From Uliginosibacterium aquaticum (GTDB taxonomy: Bacteria; Pseudomonadota; Gammaproteobacteria; Burkholderiales; Rhodocyclaceae), in contig NZ_JABCSC020000006.1 of NCBI RefSeq assembly GCF_012972705.2, positions 88,097-152,096 on the forward strand: a DNA stretch of 64,000 nt, given 5' to 3'. Position numbers and translations under genes: made by a program. Below, one piece after another: positions 16,946 to 25,062 of the stretch. Under the pieces are notes generated by a model. It did no database searches and was not told the origin of the DNA. It saw only the letters and a list, made by a program, of their open reading frames with translations. Position 1 is the first letter of the stretch. Each line of letters starts with the position of its first letter.

Positions 16946-18463
16946 ATGGCCACCATCAAGCAAGCCGACCTGATCGACAGCGTTGCCGCCGCACTCCAGT
17001 ACATCAGCTATTACCACCCGGTTGACTACATCAAGGGCCTCGCCCGTGCCTACGAGATGGAAGCCAGCCCGGCCGCCAAGGACGCGATGGCACAGATCCT
17101 GATCAACTCGCGCATGTGTGCCGAAGGCCATCGCCCGATCTGTCAGGACACCGGCATTGTCACGGTCTTCCTCAAGGTCGGCATGAACGTGCAGTGGGAA
17201 GGCTTCACCGGCAGCCTCGAAGACGCCATCAACGAAGGCGTGCGCCGCGCCTACAACCATCCGGACAACAAGCTGCGCGCCTCGGTGCTGGCCGATCCGG
17301 CCGGCAAGCGTACGAACACCCGCGACAACACGCCGGCCGTGATCAACATGAGCATCGTGCCGGGCGACAAGGTGGATGTGATCGTCGCCGCCAAGGGCGG
17401 TGGCTCGGAAGCCAAGTCCAAATTTGCGATGCTCAACCCCTCGGATTCCATCGTCGACTGGGTGCTCAAAACCGTGCCGACCATGGGCGCCGGCTGGTGC
17501 CCGCCGGGCATGCTCGGCATCGGTATCGGCGGCACGGCTGAAAAGGCCATGCTGCTGGCCAAAGAGGCGCTGATGGAGCCGATCGACATCCTCGACCTGA
17601 TCGCCCGTGGCCCGAGCAATCGCGCCGAAGAGCTGCGCATCGAGCTGTACGAAAAGGTCAATGCTCTTGGCATTGGCGCGCAAGGCCTCGGTGGCCTGAC
17701 CACCGTGCTGGACGTGAAGATCCTCGACTACCCGACCCACGCCGCCAACCTGCCGGTGGCGATGATCCCGAACTGTGCCGCCACCCGCCACGCCCACTTC
17801 GAGCTGGATGGCTCCGGCCCGGTCTACCTCGATCCGCCTTCGCTGGAAGACTGGCCGAGCCTCACCTATGACGCCTCCAAGGGCAAACGCGTCAATCTCG
17901 ATACGGTGACGCGCGAAGAAGTCGCCTCGTGGAAGCCGGGCGACGTGCTGCTGCTGAACGGCAAGATGCTCACCGGCCGCGACGCCGCGCACAAGCGCAT
18001 GACCGACATGCTCAACAAGGGTGAAAAGCTGCCGGTGGATCTGGCGGGCAAGTTCATTTACTACGTCGGCCCGGTTGATCCGGTGGCGGGCGAAGTCGTC
18101 GGCCCGGCTGGCCCAACCACCGCCACGCGCATGGACAAGTTCACCGAGCAGGTACTGGCCGAAACCGGCTTGCTGGGCATGATCGGCAAGTCCGAGCGCG
18201 GCCCGGTCGCCATCGAAGCCATCAAGAAGCACCAGTCGGTGTACCTGATGGCCGTGGGCGGCGCCGCCTACCTCGTCTCCAAGGCGATCAAGGCCGCGCG
18301 CGTGCTGGCCTTTGAAGACCTCGGCATGGAAGCCATTTACGAATTCACCGTGCAGGACATGCCGGTGACCGTGGCCGTGGATTCCACCGGCATCTCGGTG
18401 CATGAGACCGGGCCGAAGGAATGGCAATCGCGCATCAGCCAGATCGGCGTGAAAACGATCTGA
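16946..18463 (+). CDS. fumA: Class I fumarate hydratase (4Fe-4S)
   Basis: A 505-residue single-chain class I fumarase of the TCA cycle, interconverting fumarate and malate with an oxygen-labile 4Fe-4S cluster. Candidate cluster cysteines are in EGHRPICQDTG, AGWCPPG and MIPNCAATRH. The N-terminal alpha-like half runs to about residue 290. The beta-like half has TGRDAAHKRM, a substrate-binding segment, and YYVGPVDPVAGEVVGPAGPTT. It has no linked gene on its strand and is closed by a terminator. Confidence 0.95.
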   Translation: MATIKQADLIDSVAAALQYISYYHPVDYIKGLARAYEMEASPAAKDAMAQILINSRMCAEGHRPICQDTGIVTVFLKVGMNVQWEGFTGSLEDAINEGVRRAYNHPDNKLRASVLADPAGKRTNTRDNTPAVINMSIVPGDKVDVIVAAKGGGSEAKSKFAMLNPSDSIVDWVLKTVPTMGAGWCPPGMLGIGIGGTAEKAMLLAKEALMEPIDILDLIARGPSNRAEELRIELYEKVNALGIGAQGLGGLTTVLDVKILDYPTHAANLPVAMIPNCAATRHAHFELDGSGPVYLDPPSLEDWPSLTYDASKGKRVNLDTVTREEVASWKPGDVLLLNGKMLTGRDAAHKRMTDMLNKGEKLPVDLAGKFIYYVGPVDPVAGEVVGPAGPTTATRMDKFTEQVLAETGLLGMIGKSERGPVAIEAIKKHQSVYLMAVGGAAYLVSKAIKAARVLAFEDLGMEAIYEFTVQDMPVTVAVDSTGISVHETGPKEWQSRISQIGVKTI

Positions 18464-18477
18464 GCCTCACCCACCCG

Positions 18478-18503
18478 AAAGCCCGCAGCGATGCGGGCTT
18501 TTT
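18478..18503 (+). terminator. Intrinsic terminator after the fumarase gene
   Basis: AAAGCCCGCA, loop GCGA, TGCGGGCTTT with a run of five T. It starts 15 bp after the stop codon and lies just upstream of the next + strand gene. Confidence 0.88.
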
Positions 18504-18526
18504 CATGCAGTGGCAAAATTCCACCC

Positions 18527-18775
18527 ATGAAGCGCTTCGAATTCCGCCTCGACATCAGCCCCACCCAATACCTCGCCTATTACCGTGGCGAGGTACTGCA
18601 GGTGGTGGTGACGCTGGCCAACGGCCAGACCATGAGCTTTCCGGCCGGGCTGCTGCGCGAATTCGTGCTGGCCGACGGTATCCACGGCGACTTCGTGCTC
18701 ACCTGCGACGATCACAACAAGGGCGCCAGGCTCAGCCGCAGGCCGCGACCGCGCTCGATCCGGGTGCGCGCCTGA
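18527..18775 (+). CDS. DUF2835 family small protein
   Basis: An 82-residue protein opening MKRFEFRLDISPTQYLAYYRG, then VVVTLANGQTMSFPAGLLREFV, the DUF2835 pattern. It ends in a basic tail (SRRPRPRSIRVRA), which hints at nucleic-acid or ribosome contact but proves nothing. Function is unknown. The gene begins 24 bp after the fumarase terminator, so it probably has its own promoter. Confidence 0.82.
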   Translation: MKRFEFRLDISPTQYLAYYRGEVLQVVVTLANGQTMSFPAGLLREFVLADGIHGDFVLTCDDHNKGARLSRRPRPRSIRVRA

Positions 18776-18786
18776 GGCCTGCTTGC

Positions 18787-18996
18787 TCAGGGGCGCAGGC
18801 AGTGCTGGTCGGCCTGGCAGGCGAGTTGGCGGGCGCGCTGCAGATCGCGTTCCTGTTCCTGACCGACCATCCAGCCAGCCACGTAAGCGACGACCAGCAA
18901 GCCCAGCAGCATGGCCGCCAGGTGCGACAGGCTGAAAGCCGGCAGGCGCCAGCCTGGCAGGCTGGCGAGGGAGCGGGGTGCGTTATCGGGATGCAT
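18787..18996 (-). CDS. Small single-pass membrane protein, last gene of the emr operon
   Basis: 69 residues with one predicted helix (LSHLAAMLLGLLVVAYVAGWMV) and a charged C-terminal tail with two Cys (LACQADQHCLRP). The start at 18996 is chosen because GGAGG lies 7 nt upstream; starts at 19023 or 19026 have none. It lies 34 bp after emrB on the same strand, so it is probably the fourth gene of the efflux operon. I do not recognise a family. It may be an accessory subunit of the pump, by position only. Confidence 0.65.
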   Translation of the reverse strand: MHPDNAPRSLASLPGWRLPAFSLSHLAAMLLGLLVVAYVAGWMVGQEQERDLQRARQLACQADQHCLRP

Positions 18997-19030
18997 GAGC
19001 TGTCCTCCGTAGTTCAGATTCATCAATTCA

Positions 19031-20590
19031 TCAGTGCGAGGCCGAGGGATCCACGGCGCGCGTGGCGCGCGGGGCTAGCCAGATGCTGCAGGCCGCCACG
19101 AACAGGATCACGGCGATCAGCATGAACAGCTGGTTGGTGGCGAGCATCACGCTCTGGCCTTCGACCAGACGTTCGAGCGCGCCGAGGGCGCCCGGGTCTT
19201 GCAGGGCATGGGCGGCCGAGCCGAGCGGATCTAGCTGGCTGGCGATGCCGGCCTGATTCACCGGATCGAGCGTGGCTACCATGTCGGCGCGGTTGAACTG
19301 GATGCGGTCTTCCCAGCTGGCGGTGGTCAGCGAGGTGGCAAAGGCGCCGGCGAGCGTGCGCAGGAAGTTCATCAGGCCGGCGGCCGAGGCGGTCTCGCGT
19401 TCCTCTACGCTGCCCAGGATCTGGCCGGTGAGCGGCACGAAGAAGAAGGGCATGCCGATGCCCATCACCAGCAGCGGCAGGGCGACCTGCCAGTAGGTCA
19501 TGTCGGTGGTGCCGAAAGCGCGCCACAGGGTGACCGTGCCGAGCCAGGAGACGCCGAAGAAGACCAGCGGACGCGAGTCGATCTTGCTCGAGAGCATCGC
19601 TGCGAAGGGCGCGCACAGTACCGCCAGCACGCCGCTCCAGGCCGTGGCCATGCCCGACCAGGTGGCGGTGTAACCCATGTGCTGCTGCAGCCACAGCGGG
19701 GTCAGCACATTGGCGCCGAAGAAAGCGCCGAAGGCCAGCACCAGCGTGAGCACGCCGAAGGAATAGCCGCGATGGCGGAACACCCGCAGGTCTACGATCG
19801 GGTGGCGCTCGTTGAGCTCCCAGATCAGGAAGGCAGCGAAGCCGATCACGGCCACGATGGCGAGGCCTACGATGAGTGGTGAGGAAAACCAGTCCAGATT
19901 CTTGCCTTCGTCGAGCATGATCTGCAGCGCGCCGACCCAGATGATCAGCAGGGCGAGGCCAACCGTGTCGATCGGCGCCTTTTCCAGACCAGTCTCGTAA
20001 CGCTTGAGCAGGCCCCAGCCGAACCAGGCGCAGAGCAGGGCGATCGGCACATTGATGTAGAAGATCCAGGACCAGTGGCTCTGATCGCAGATCACCCCGC
20101 CCACGATGGGGCCGAGAATCGGGGCGACCAGGGTGGTCATGGCCCAGATCGCTGTGGCTGCCGCGGCCTTGTCCTTCGGGAAGATGCGCAGCAGCAGGGT
20201 TTGCGACAGCGGCATGAGCGGGCCACCGGCCAGCCCCTGTAGCACGCGCGCGCCCACCAGCATGCCCAGCGAGTTGGAGAAGCCGCACAACAGGGATGCG
20301 AGGCCGAACAGGGCCATGGAAGTCACGAACACGCGCACCGCGCCGAAGCGCCCGGCCAGCCAGCCGGTGAGCGGTACGGTAATGGCCTCGGCCACCGCGT
20401 AGGAGGTGATCACCCAGGTGCCTTGGCTGCTGGTGACGCCGAGACTGCCGGCGATCGTGGCGACCGACACGTTGGCGATGGTCATGTCCAGCACGGCGAT
20501 GAAGTTCGCCAGTGCCAGCACCAATGCGCCGACAATCAGCATGCCCCCGCGCAGGGGCTGCTCGCCGTTGGGGAGAAGAGCCTGATTCAT
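19031..20590 (-). CDS. emrB: EmrB-type MFS multidrug efflux permease (DHA2)
   Basis: A 519-residue inner-membrane permease with 14 predicted helices. TM1 carries the DHA2 signature FIAVLDMTIANVSVATIAGSLG. Motif A is LAGRFGAVRVF and motif C is PILGPIVGGVICDQ. Proton antiport drives export through the adaptor EmrA and an outer-membrane channel. It follows emrA by 10 bp and precedes the 69-residue membrane protein. Confidence 0.92.
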   Translation of the reverse strand: MNQALLPNGEQPLRGGMLIVGALVLALANFIAVLDMTIANVSVATIAGSLGVTSSQGTWVITSYAVAEAITVPLTGWLAGRFGAVRVFVTSMALFGLASLLCGFSNSLGMLVGARVLQGLAGGPLMPLSQTLLLRIFPKDKAAAATAIWAMTTLVAPILGPIVGGVICDQSHWSWIFYINVPIALLCAWFGWGLLKRYETGLEKAPIDTVGLALLIIWVGALQIMLDEGKNLDWFSSPLIVGLAIVAVIGFAAFLIWELNERHPIVDLRVFRHRGYSFGVLTLVLAFGAFFGANVLTPLWLQQHMGYTATWSGMATAWSGVLAVLCAPFAAMLSSKIDSRPLVFFGVSWLGTVTLWRAFGTTDMTYWQVALPLLVMGIGMPFFFVPLTGQILGSVEERETASAAGLMNFLRTLAGAFATSLTTASWEDRIQFNRADMVATLDPVNQAGIASQLDPLGSAAHALQDPGALGALERLVEGQSVMLATNQLFMLIAVILFVAACSIWLAPRATRAVDPSASH

Positions 20591-20600
20591 GGGGCGGTGC

Positions 20601-21764
20601 TCAGTTGGTGCTGCTGCGGGTGTCGATGGTGGCGTGCATGGAGAGGCCGACCTGCAAGGGGTGGGCTGCCAGATCGGTCGGGTCGAGCTCGATGCGCACC
20701 GGCAGGCGCTGCACCACCTTGATCCAGTTGCCGCTGGCGTTCTGCGCCGGGATGGCGGCGAAGGCAGCGCCGGTGCCGCCGGAGAAGCCGGCCACGGTGC
20801 CGTGATAAGTCACCTTGTCGCCATAGATGTCGGCGCGCAGCTCAACCTTCTGGCCTACGCGCACGTCCTGAAGCTGGACTTCCTTGTAGTTCGCATCGAC
20901 GTGCATGCGCGCCACCGGCACCACCGAGAGCAGGCTGGCACCGGCCTGCACGCGCTGGCCCACCTGCACCGCGCGGCGTGCCACCACGCCATCCACCGGC
21001 GCGCGGACCACGGTGCGCTGCAGGTCGACCAGGGCCTGATCGCGGCGGGCGCGAGCGAGCGCCACTTCGGGGTTGGTCTCGAGCGTGCTGTCGTCGATCA
21101 GCACTGAGTTCGCTTCACGCGAGCCGACGGCGGCGGCGCGGTTGGCGCGGGCCTGGGCGGCGCCGGCCTTGGCCGCAGCCAGTGCAGCCTGGGCCGCATC
21201 GAAGCTGTTGCGGGCGCGGCTCAGCTCTTCGCCGGAGACCGAGCCGGAGCCGGCCAGGGCTTCGCGGCGACGCAGATCGATACCGGCGCGTTCGAAATCG
21301 GACTCGGCCGAAGCGAGTTGGGCGGCGGCGCGCTGTTCGTCGGCCGCCCGCGCGGCGATCTGGGCCGAGAGGCCGCTATCGGTGGCCTGGTAGCCGCGCA
21401 CCTTGCGCACTGCGCGGCCATATTCGGCTTCGGCCTGGGCCAGCGCCAGACGCGCATCGGTGTCGTCGATCACGATCAGCACATCGCCGGCCTTCACGGC
21501 CTGGGTATCGCTGACCTTCACTTCGCGCACGGTGCCGCCGACGGCGGGGGTGACCTGGGCAATCTCGGCGGCGGCATAGGCGTTGTCGGTGGTGACGAAG
21601 TGTGAGGCGTAGAGACCGTAGTAGAGGCTGTAGCCGACAACAGCCAGTGCTACGACGCCGCCGAGTGCGGTGAACAGGGTTTTGCGGCGCTGGCCGTTGC
21701 GGGCATCGATGGCGAGGTCTTCTTCGCTGACGGCGTGGATCTTGGCGGTGGAGGTCTGGGACAT
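20601..21764 (-). CDS. emrA: EmrA-type membrane fusion protein (HlyD family)
   Basis: A 387-residue periplasmic adaptor. A short cytoplasmic N-terminus precedes one TM helix (TLFTALGGVVALAVVGYSLY). The biotinyl-lipoyl half-motifs follow (TPAVGGTVREVKV and RAPVDGVVARRAVQVG), separated by a long Ala/Arg-rich coiled-coil hairpin (about 120-250). The C-terminal beta-barrel ends QVGLSMHATIDTRSSTN. The start at 21764 has AAGGA upstream. It bridges EmrB and the outer-membrane factor encoded just upstream. Confidence 0.92.
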   Translation of the reverse strand: MSQTSTAKIHAVSEEDLAIDARNGQRRKTLFTALGGVVALAVVGYSLYYGLYASHFVTTDNAYAAAEIAQVTPAVGGTVREVKVSDTQAVKAGDVLIVIDDTDARLALAQAEAEYGRAVRKVRGYQATDSGLSAQIAARAADEQRAAAQLASAESDFERAGIDLRRREALAGSGSVSGEELSRARNSFDAAQAALAAAKAGAAQARANRAAAVGSREANSVLIDDSTLETNPEVALARARRDQALVDLQRTVVRAPVDGVVARRAVQVGQRVQAGASLLSVVPVARMHVDANYKEVQLQDVRVGQKVELRADIYGDKVTYHGTVAGFSGGTGAAFAAIPAQNASGNWIKVVQRLPVRIELDPTDLAAHPLQVGLSMHATIDTRSSTN

Positions 21765-21811
21765 GATGGTTTTCCTTGAATTCGGGTCGATATCGTTCAA
21801 AAGTCGCTGGG

Positions 21812-21829
21812 TTCCCGCCTGCGCGGGAA
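21812..21829. repeat. Short GC-rich palindrome TTCCCGC-CTGC-GCGGGAA
   Basis: A perfect 7-bp inverted repeat with a 4-nt loop in the spacer between the outer-membrane factor and emrA. This core, continued as GAATGAC, resembles short palindromes scattered in many betaproteobacterial genomes. In mRNA it could form a hairpin that sets the ratio of the two products. Confidence 0.5.
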
Positions 21830-21836
21830 TGACGGT

Positions 21837-23288
21837 TCAGTTGTGCTGGTAGCCGCCGCCGAGGGCACGCACCAGGGCCACGTCGAGGCTGAAGGCGCGC
21901 GACTGCAGGTCGGTCAGGCCGCGCAGGCTGCTGAGCATCGCGTCTTCGGCGCTGAGCACGTCGAGGTAGTTCGAGAGGCCGCCGTCATAGCGGTTGCGGG
22001 CGATCTGCCATGCCTGTTTCGCAGCGCCGAACGCCGCTTCGCCACGCTCCAGACGCGGTGCCAAGGCACGCTGGCTCACCGCCGCATCGGCCACTTCACG
22101 CAGCGCCTGGGTCACGGTGCTGTCGTAGTTCGCCACGGATTCCTCGTAGTCGGCGCGGCGGCTCTTGTACTGCGCCTGCAGGCGGCCGCTGTCGAAGATC
22201 GGCAGGGAGATAGCCGGGCCGACCGCGCCGATGTCCGAACCAGACTTGAAGAGCTGGTCCAGCCCCAGGGATTGCACGCCGATGAAGGCGGAGAGATTCA
22301 CGTTCGGGTAGAACTCGGCCTTGGCCGAATCGATGCGCTTGGCAGCGGCTTCGGCGCGCAGGCGGGCGGCGATCACGTCCGGGCGGCGGCCCAGTAATTC
22401 CAGCGCGAGCTGGCCGGGCAGGCCTGGCGCATGGTCGAGGCGGATTGTCGGGCGGGCGATGGCGAGGCCACGGTCCGGGCCGGCACCAAGCAGTGCGGCG
22501 AGGTAATTGCGCTGCAGGGCGATGCTCTCGTCGGCGGCCAGCAGATCGCCTTCAGCCGCGGCCTGGCGGGCTTCGGCGCCACGCACGCTGCCCAGGGTTT
22601 CGAGGCCGTTGGTGTAGCGTTCCTGGAACAGCTGGGCGGTCTTGCTGCGCACTTCCAGCGCGGCGGCGGCGGTGTCGCGGGCGGCGTGCAGGCGGGCCAG
22701 CTCGGCGTAGCCACTGGCAATCGAGCTCGACAGCAGCAGCGCGGCCTGGGCGGCATCGGCGGCAGCGGCTTCGCGCTCGGAGGTGGCGGCAGCCACGGCG
22801 CTGCGGTTCTTGCCCCAGAAATCCAGCTCCCAGCTGAAATCCAGGCTGATCCGGCCGTAGTCGTTCCAGCCCTGCGGCGACATGCTCTTGGGCGTGAGGT
22901 AGTTGTAACTCTGTTTGGCTTCGGAAGCCGAGGCATTGGCCGTGAGCTGCGGCCCGCCGCCGGCCTGACGGGTCTGCACACCGGCTTCGGCGCGCTGCAG
23001 GCGGGCAGCAGCGGCGCGCAGGCTGGGGGCGCCGGCCAGGGCTTCTTCGATCAGGCGATCAAGCTGGGCATCAGCATAGTCATTCCACCAGCGATCCTGT
23101 GGCCAGCGTTGGGCGGGGGCGGCGAGGCTCTGCTCGGCGGACCAGTCTGCGGCAGGCTTGAGTGCGCTGAGCGGGCCGGTTTGCGGAATCTGGGCACAGG
23201 CTGCGAGGGCCAGCAGGCTGGTCAGCGCCAGGACGGTGAGGGAGGGTGAAACCCGCGCTGCAGCAGGGGTATTGGGGAGGGAGGGCAC
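21837..23288 (-). CDS. Outer-membrane efflux lipoprotein (NodT/OprM type)
   Basis: A 483-residue outer-membrane factor of a tripartite pump. The signal peptide ends in lipobox LAAC, so it is lipid-anchored. Two OEP repeats with long helices follow: about 70-270 (SLRAAAARLQRAEAGVQ, LLLSSSIASGYAELARL) and 280-470 (EAAAKRIDSAKAEFYPNVNL). I choose GTG at 23288 because AAGGA lies 7 nt upstream and the promoter/operator lies just beyond it; the longer frame to 23354 would run through the operator. It is the first gene of the operon OMF-emrA-emrB-69 aa, facing the TetR gene. Confidence 0.9.
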   Translation of the reverse strand: MPSLPNTPAAARVSPSLTVLALTSLLALAACAQIPQTGPLSALKPAADWSAEQSLAAPAQRWPQDRWWNDYADAQLDRLIEEALAGAPSLRAAAARLQRAEAGVQTRQAGGGPQLTANASASEAKQSYNYLTPKSMSPQGWNDYGRISLDFSWELDFWGKNRSAVAAATSEREAAAADAAQAALLLSSSIASGYAELARLHAARDTAAAALEVRSKTAQLFQERYTNGLETLGSVRGAEARQAAAEGDLLAADESIALQRNYLAALLGAGPDRGLAIARPTIRLDHAPGLPGQLALELLGRRPDVIAARLRAEAAAKRIDSAKAEFYPNVNLSAFIGVQSLGLDQLFKSGSDIGAVGPAISLPIFDSGRLQAQYKSRRADYEESVANYDSTVTQALREVADAAVSQRALAPRLERGEAAFGAAKQAWQIARNRYDGGLSNYLDVLSAEDAMLSSLRGLTDLQSRAFSLDVALVRALGGGYQHN

Positions 23289-23303
23289 GACGGCTTCCTT
23301 ATT

Positions 23304-23362
23304 AACTGTACTGTACGGTACAGTTTTAATTGACAGCGACGCCTTGTCAAGCAAAACTGTAC
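23304..23362. promoter_or_regulatory. Mirror-symmetric divergent promoter and operator of the emr operon and its tetR
   Basis: Two facing promoters are readable. On the minus strand, -35 TTGACA (23350-23345) is followed 17 nt later by AAAACT. On the plus strand, -35 TTGACA (23330-23335) is followed 17 nt later by AAAACT (23353-23358). Each -10 runs straight into AACTGTAC. The left side carries a full palindrome, AACTGTAC-N6-GTACAGTT (23304-23325), with an inner ACTGTAC-G-GTACAGT; the right side has one half-site (23355-23362). A dimer bound here would block both promoters. Confidence 0.8.
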
Positions 23363-23389
23363 GGGTGAGTTTAAAAAAAGGTTTCAGCC

Positions 23390-23998
23390 ATGCGGATCAA
23401 GTGCGAAGCACGTCGCCAGAACATTGTGGAAGTCGCCAGCGAGGTCTTCCGGGAGTTCGGCTTCGAGGCCGCCTCGATGTCCGAAATCGCGACGCGGGTA
23501 GGCGGCTCAAAGGCCACGCTGTACAGCTACTTCAGCTCCAAGGAGGAGCTGTTCGTGGCCGTGGTGCGCCAGTTTGCCGAGGCGCACATGCGCGAAATCT
23601 TCGCCCTGCTCGATCCTGCTGCGGATCTGGGCAACACGCTGCAGGTTTTCGGTGAACGCTTCCTGGGCCGGATCAGCCAGCCGGATATGGTTTGTGCGCA
23701 CCGCAATCTGTTTGCGGAGGCCGGCAAGAGCAATGTGGGACGTCTGTTCTACGAGCGCGGCCCGCTCGAAGGTTTGCAGATGCTGGCCGACTTCATGCAG
23801 CAGGCGATGGCGCTGGGCAAGCTACGCAGTGAAGACAAGATGATTGCTGCCCACCATTTCCTCGGCCTGCTCAAGGCTGAGAGCCTGGAGCGCCTGCTGC
23901 TGGGCGTACAGGATGAGATCGAGCCGGCCAGCATTGCGCCGATGGTGGCACGTGCGGTGCAGGTCTTCCTGTGCGGCTATGCGCCGGCCACCGTCTGA
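23390..23998 (+). CDS. TetR-family repressor of the emr efflux operon
   Basis: A 202-residue regulator. The N-terminal helix-turn-helix (about 8-55) reads RRQNIVEVASEVFREFGFEA, then SMSEIATRVGGSKATLYSYF. A helical ligand-binding and dimerisation domain follows and matches the AcrR/TetR C-terminal type. It is divergent from the efflux operon and shares its operators, so it very likely represses both and is released by a pump substrate. The start at 23390 has AAAGG upstream. Confidence 0.9.
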   Translation: MRIKCEARRQNIVEVASEVFREFGFEAASMSEIATRVGGSKATLYSYFSSKEELFVAVVRQFAEAHMREIFALLDPAADLGNTLQVFGERFLGRISQPDMVCAHRNLFAEAGKSNVGRLFYERGPLEGLQMLADFMQQAMALGKLRSEDKMIAAHHFLGLLKAESLERLLLGVQDEIEPASIAPMVARAVQVFLCGYAPATV

Positions 23999-24019
23999 GG
24001 TGGCCGCCGGCGGATCAGC

Positions 24020-24688
24020 TTACTTCGGCGCTGCGTCGAGTGCGTAGCGCGGGGAGCGCGGGCCGTACAGGATGCCATTGGGGCGCGCGGCCAGCAGGCG
24101 CTGGCTGGTCACACCCGCCACGCGGTGGCCCTGATCGCTGAGGGTGTTGACGATCTGGTCGACCGCCGCCTTGACCAGCATGCCGATCACGCCATTCCCG
24201 GAGTTGCCCTGATCCTCGTTGGTGGAGGCCGTGGCTGAGCCGATCCACAGCGTGTCGCCGCTGCGCAGATCGACCAGGCGGCCGCTGCAGGTGACCCGCG
24301 TGTCGCTGGAGAAGATCTGGTAGCGCGTGCCGTAGTCGGTGATCTCGATGTACATCACGGTATCCGCGCCGAAGATCTCGTGCAGTTTGGCGGGTGCCAC
24401 GGCGTGGATTTCGTCGGGCTGGGTCAGGCCGTTCTGGCGGAAGGTTTCATCCACCACGGTGACCGGATAAACGTAGTAGCCAGACTCGGCCAGTGGGTAG
24501 CTGACGTAGGACATCACGCTGTTGCTGGCCTTGATGTCCGGTGACTTGTTCACCGGTGGCAGAACCAGAATGGAGCGCGGCTGGGCGCGCCGGAAGGCTG
24601 TGTAGTCATAGGCTTGCGGCGAGGTGGCGCAACCGGTGGCGAGCGCAGCCAAGGCCAGCAGCAGGGCGAGCTTCAGGATGCGGATCAT
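24020..24688 (-). CDS. DUF799 (GNA1162-type) lipoprotein
   Basis: A 222-residue lipoprotein; lipobox LATGC follows a signal peptide. The segment RSILVLPPVNKSPDIKASN is the family landmark, and DTVMYIEITDYGTRYQIF follows. It resembles the Neisseria GNA1162 outer-membrane lipoprotein group, related in fold to TolB-like domains. Its ATG overlaps the TGA of the DUF4810 gene (ATGA), so translation is coupled. It is the last gene of a three-lipoprotein operon. Confidence 0.85.
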   Translation of the reverse strand: MIRILKLALLLALAALATGCATSPQAYDYTAFRRAQPRSILVLPPVNKSPDIKASNSVMSYVSYPLAESGYYVYPVTVVDETFRQNGLTQPDEIHAVAPAKLHEIFGADTVMYIEITDYGTRYQIFSSDTRVTCSGRLVDLRSGDTLWIGSATASTNEDQGNSGNGVIGMLVKAAVDQIVNTLSDQGHRVAGVTSQRLLAARPNGILYGPRSPRYALDAAPK

Positions 24689-25047
24689 GCTTTGCCTCCG
24701 GCCAGTTTGCGCAGCAGGAAATCCATATACGCGGCCGATTCCGGGAACAGGGTCTTCTCGGTTTCAAAGGCCTGGCGCGCCAGTTCCGGCTTGCCCTCGT
24801 TGATCTGCAGCAGCCCCAGGTGGGCGTAGAAGCCGGGTGGCACGGATTTGTTGGCGGCCTTGGCTTCTTCGATGATCTTCTGCAGGGCGAGGATCTGCTC
24901 GGGGTGACTGCTGCCCTCGTTCTTCAGATAGGCATACAGCTGCGGCTGATAGTCCCCCCAGTAGTAGAGTGTGGGCGTGCGGGTGGCACAGCCGCCCGCC
25001 AGCAGGGCGGCCAGCAGCAGGCCGCCGAGTGTGGTCTTGATTCGCAT
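24685..25047 (-). CDS. DUF4810 lipoprotein
   Basis: A 120-residue lipoprotein with lipobox AGGC. The mature part is TPR-like and helical: LYYWGDYQPQLYAYLKNEG, then PPGFYAHLGLLQINEGKPELARQ, then FPESAAYMDFLL. This is the DUF4810 pattern, found between CsgG-like and DUF799 genes. Start chosen at 25047; a GTG three codons upstream is possible. It probably works with its two neighbours in one outer-membrane complex. Confidence 0.85.
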   Translation of the reverse strand: MRIKTTLGGLLLAALLAGGCATRTPTLYYWGDYQPQLYAYLKNEGSSHPEQILALQKIIEEAKAANKSVPPGFYAHLGLLQINEGKPELARQAFETEKTLFPESAAYMDFLLRKLAGGKA

Positions 25048-25062
25048 CGGAAGCACGTGCCT

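Noticed and set aside
18768..18796. GCGCCTGAG/CTCAGGGGCGC hairpin between the DUF2835 gene and the small membrane protein gene
   Set aside because: It has a two-base bulge, overlaps both gene ends and lacks a T-run, so it is not called a terminator.
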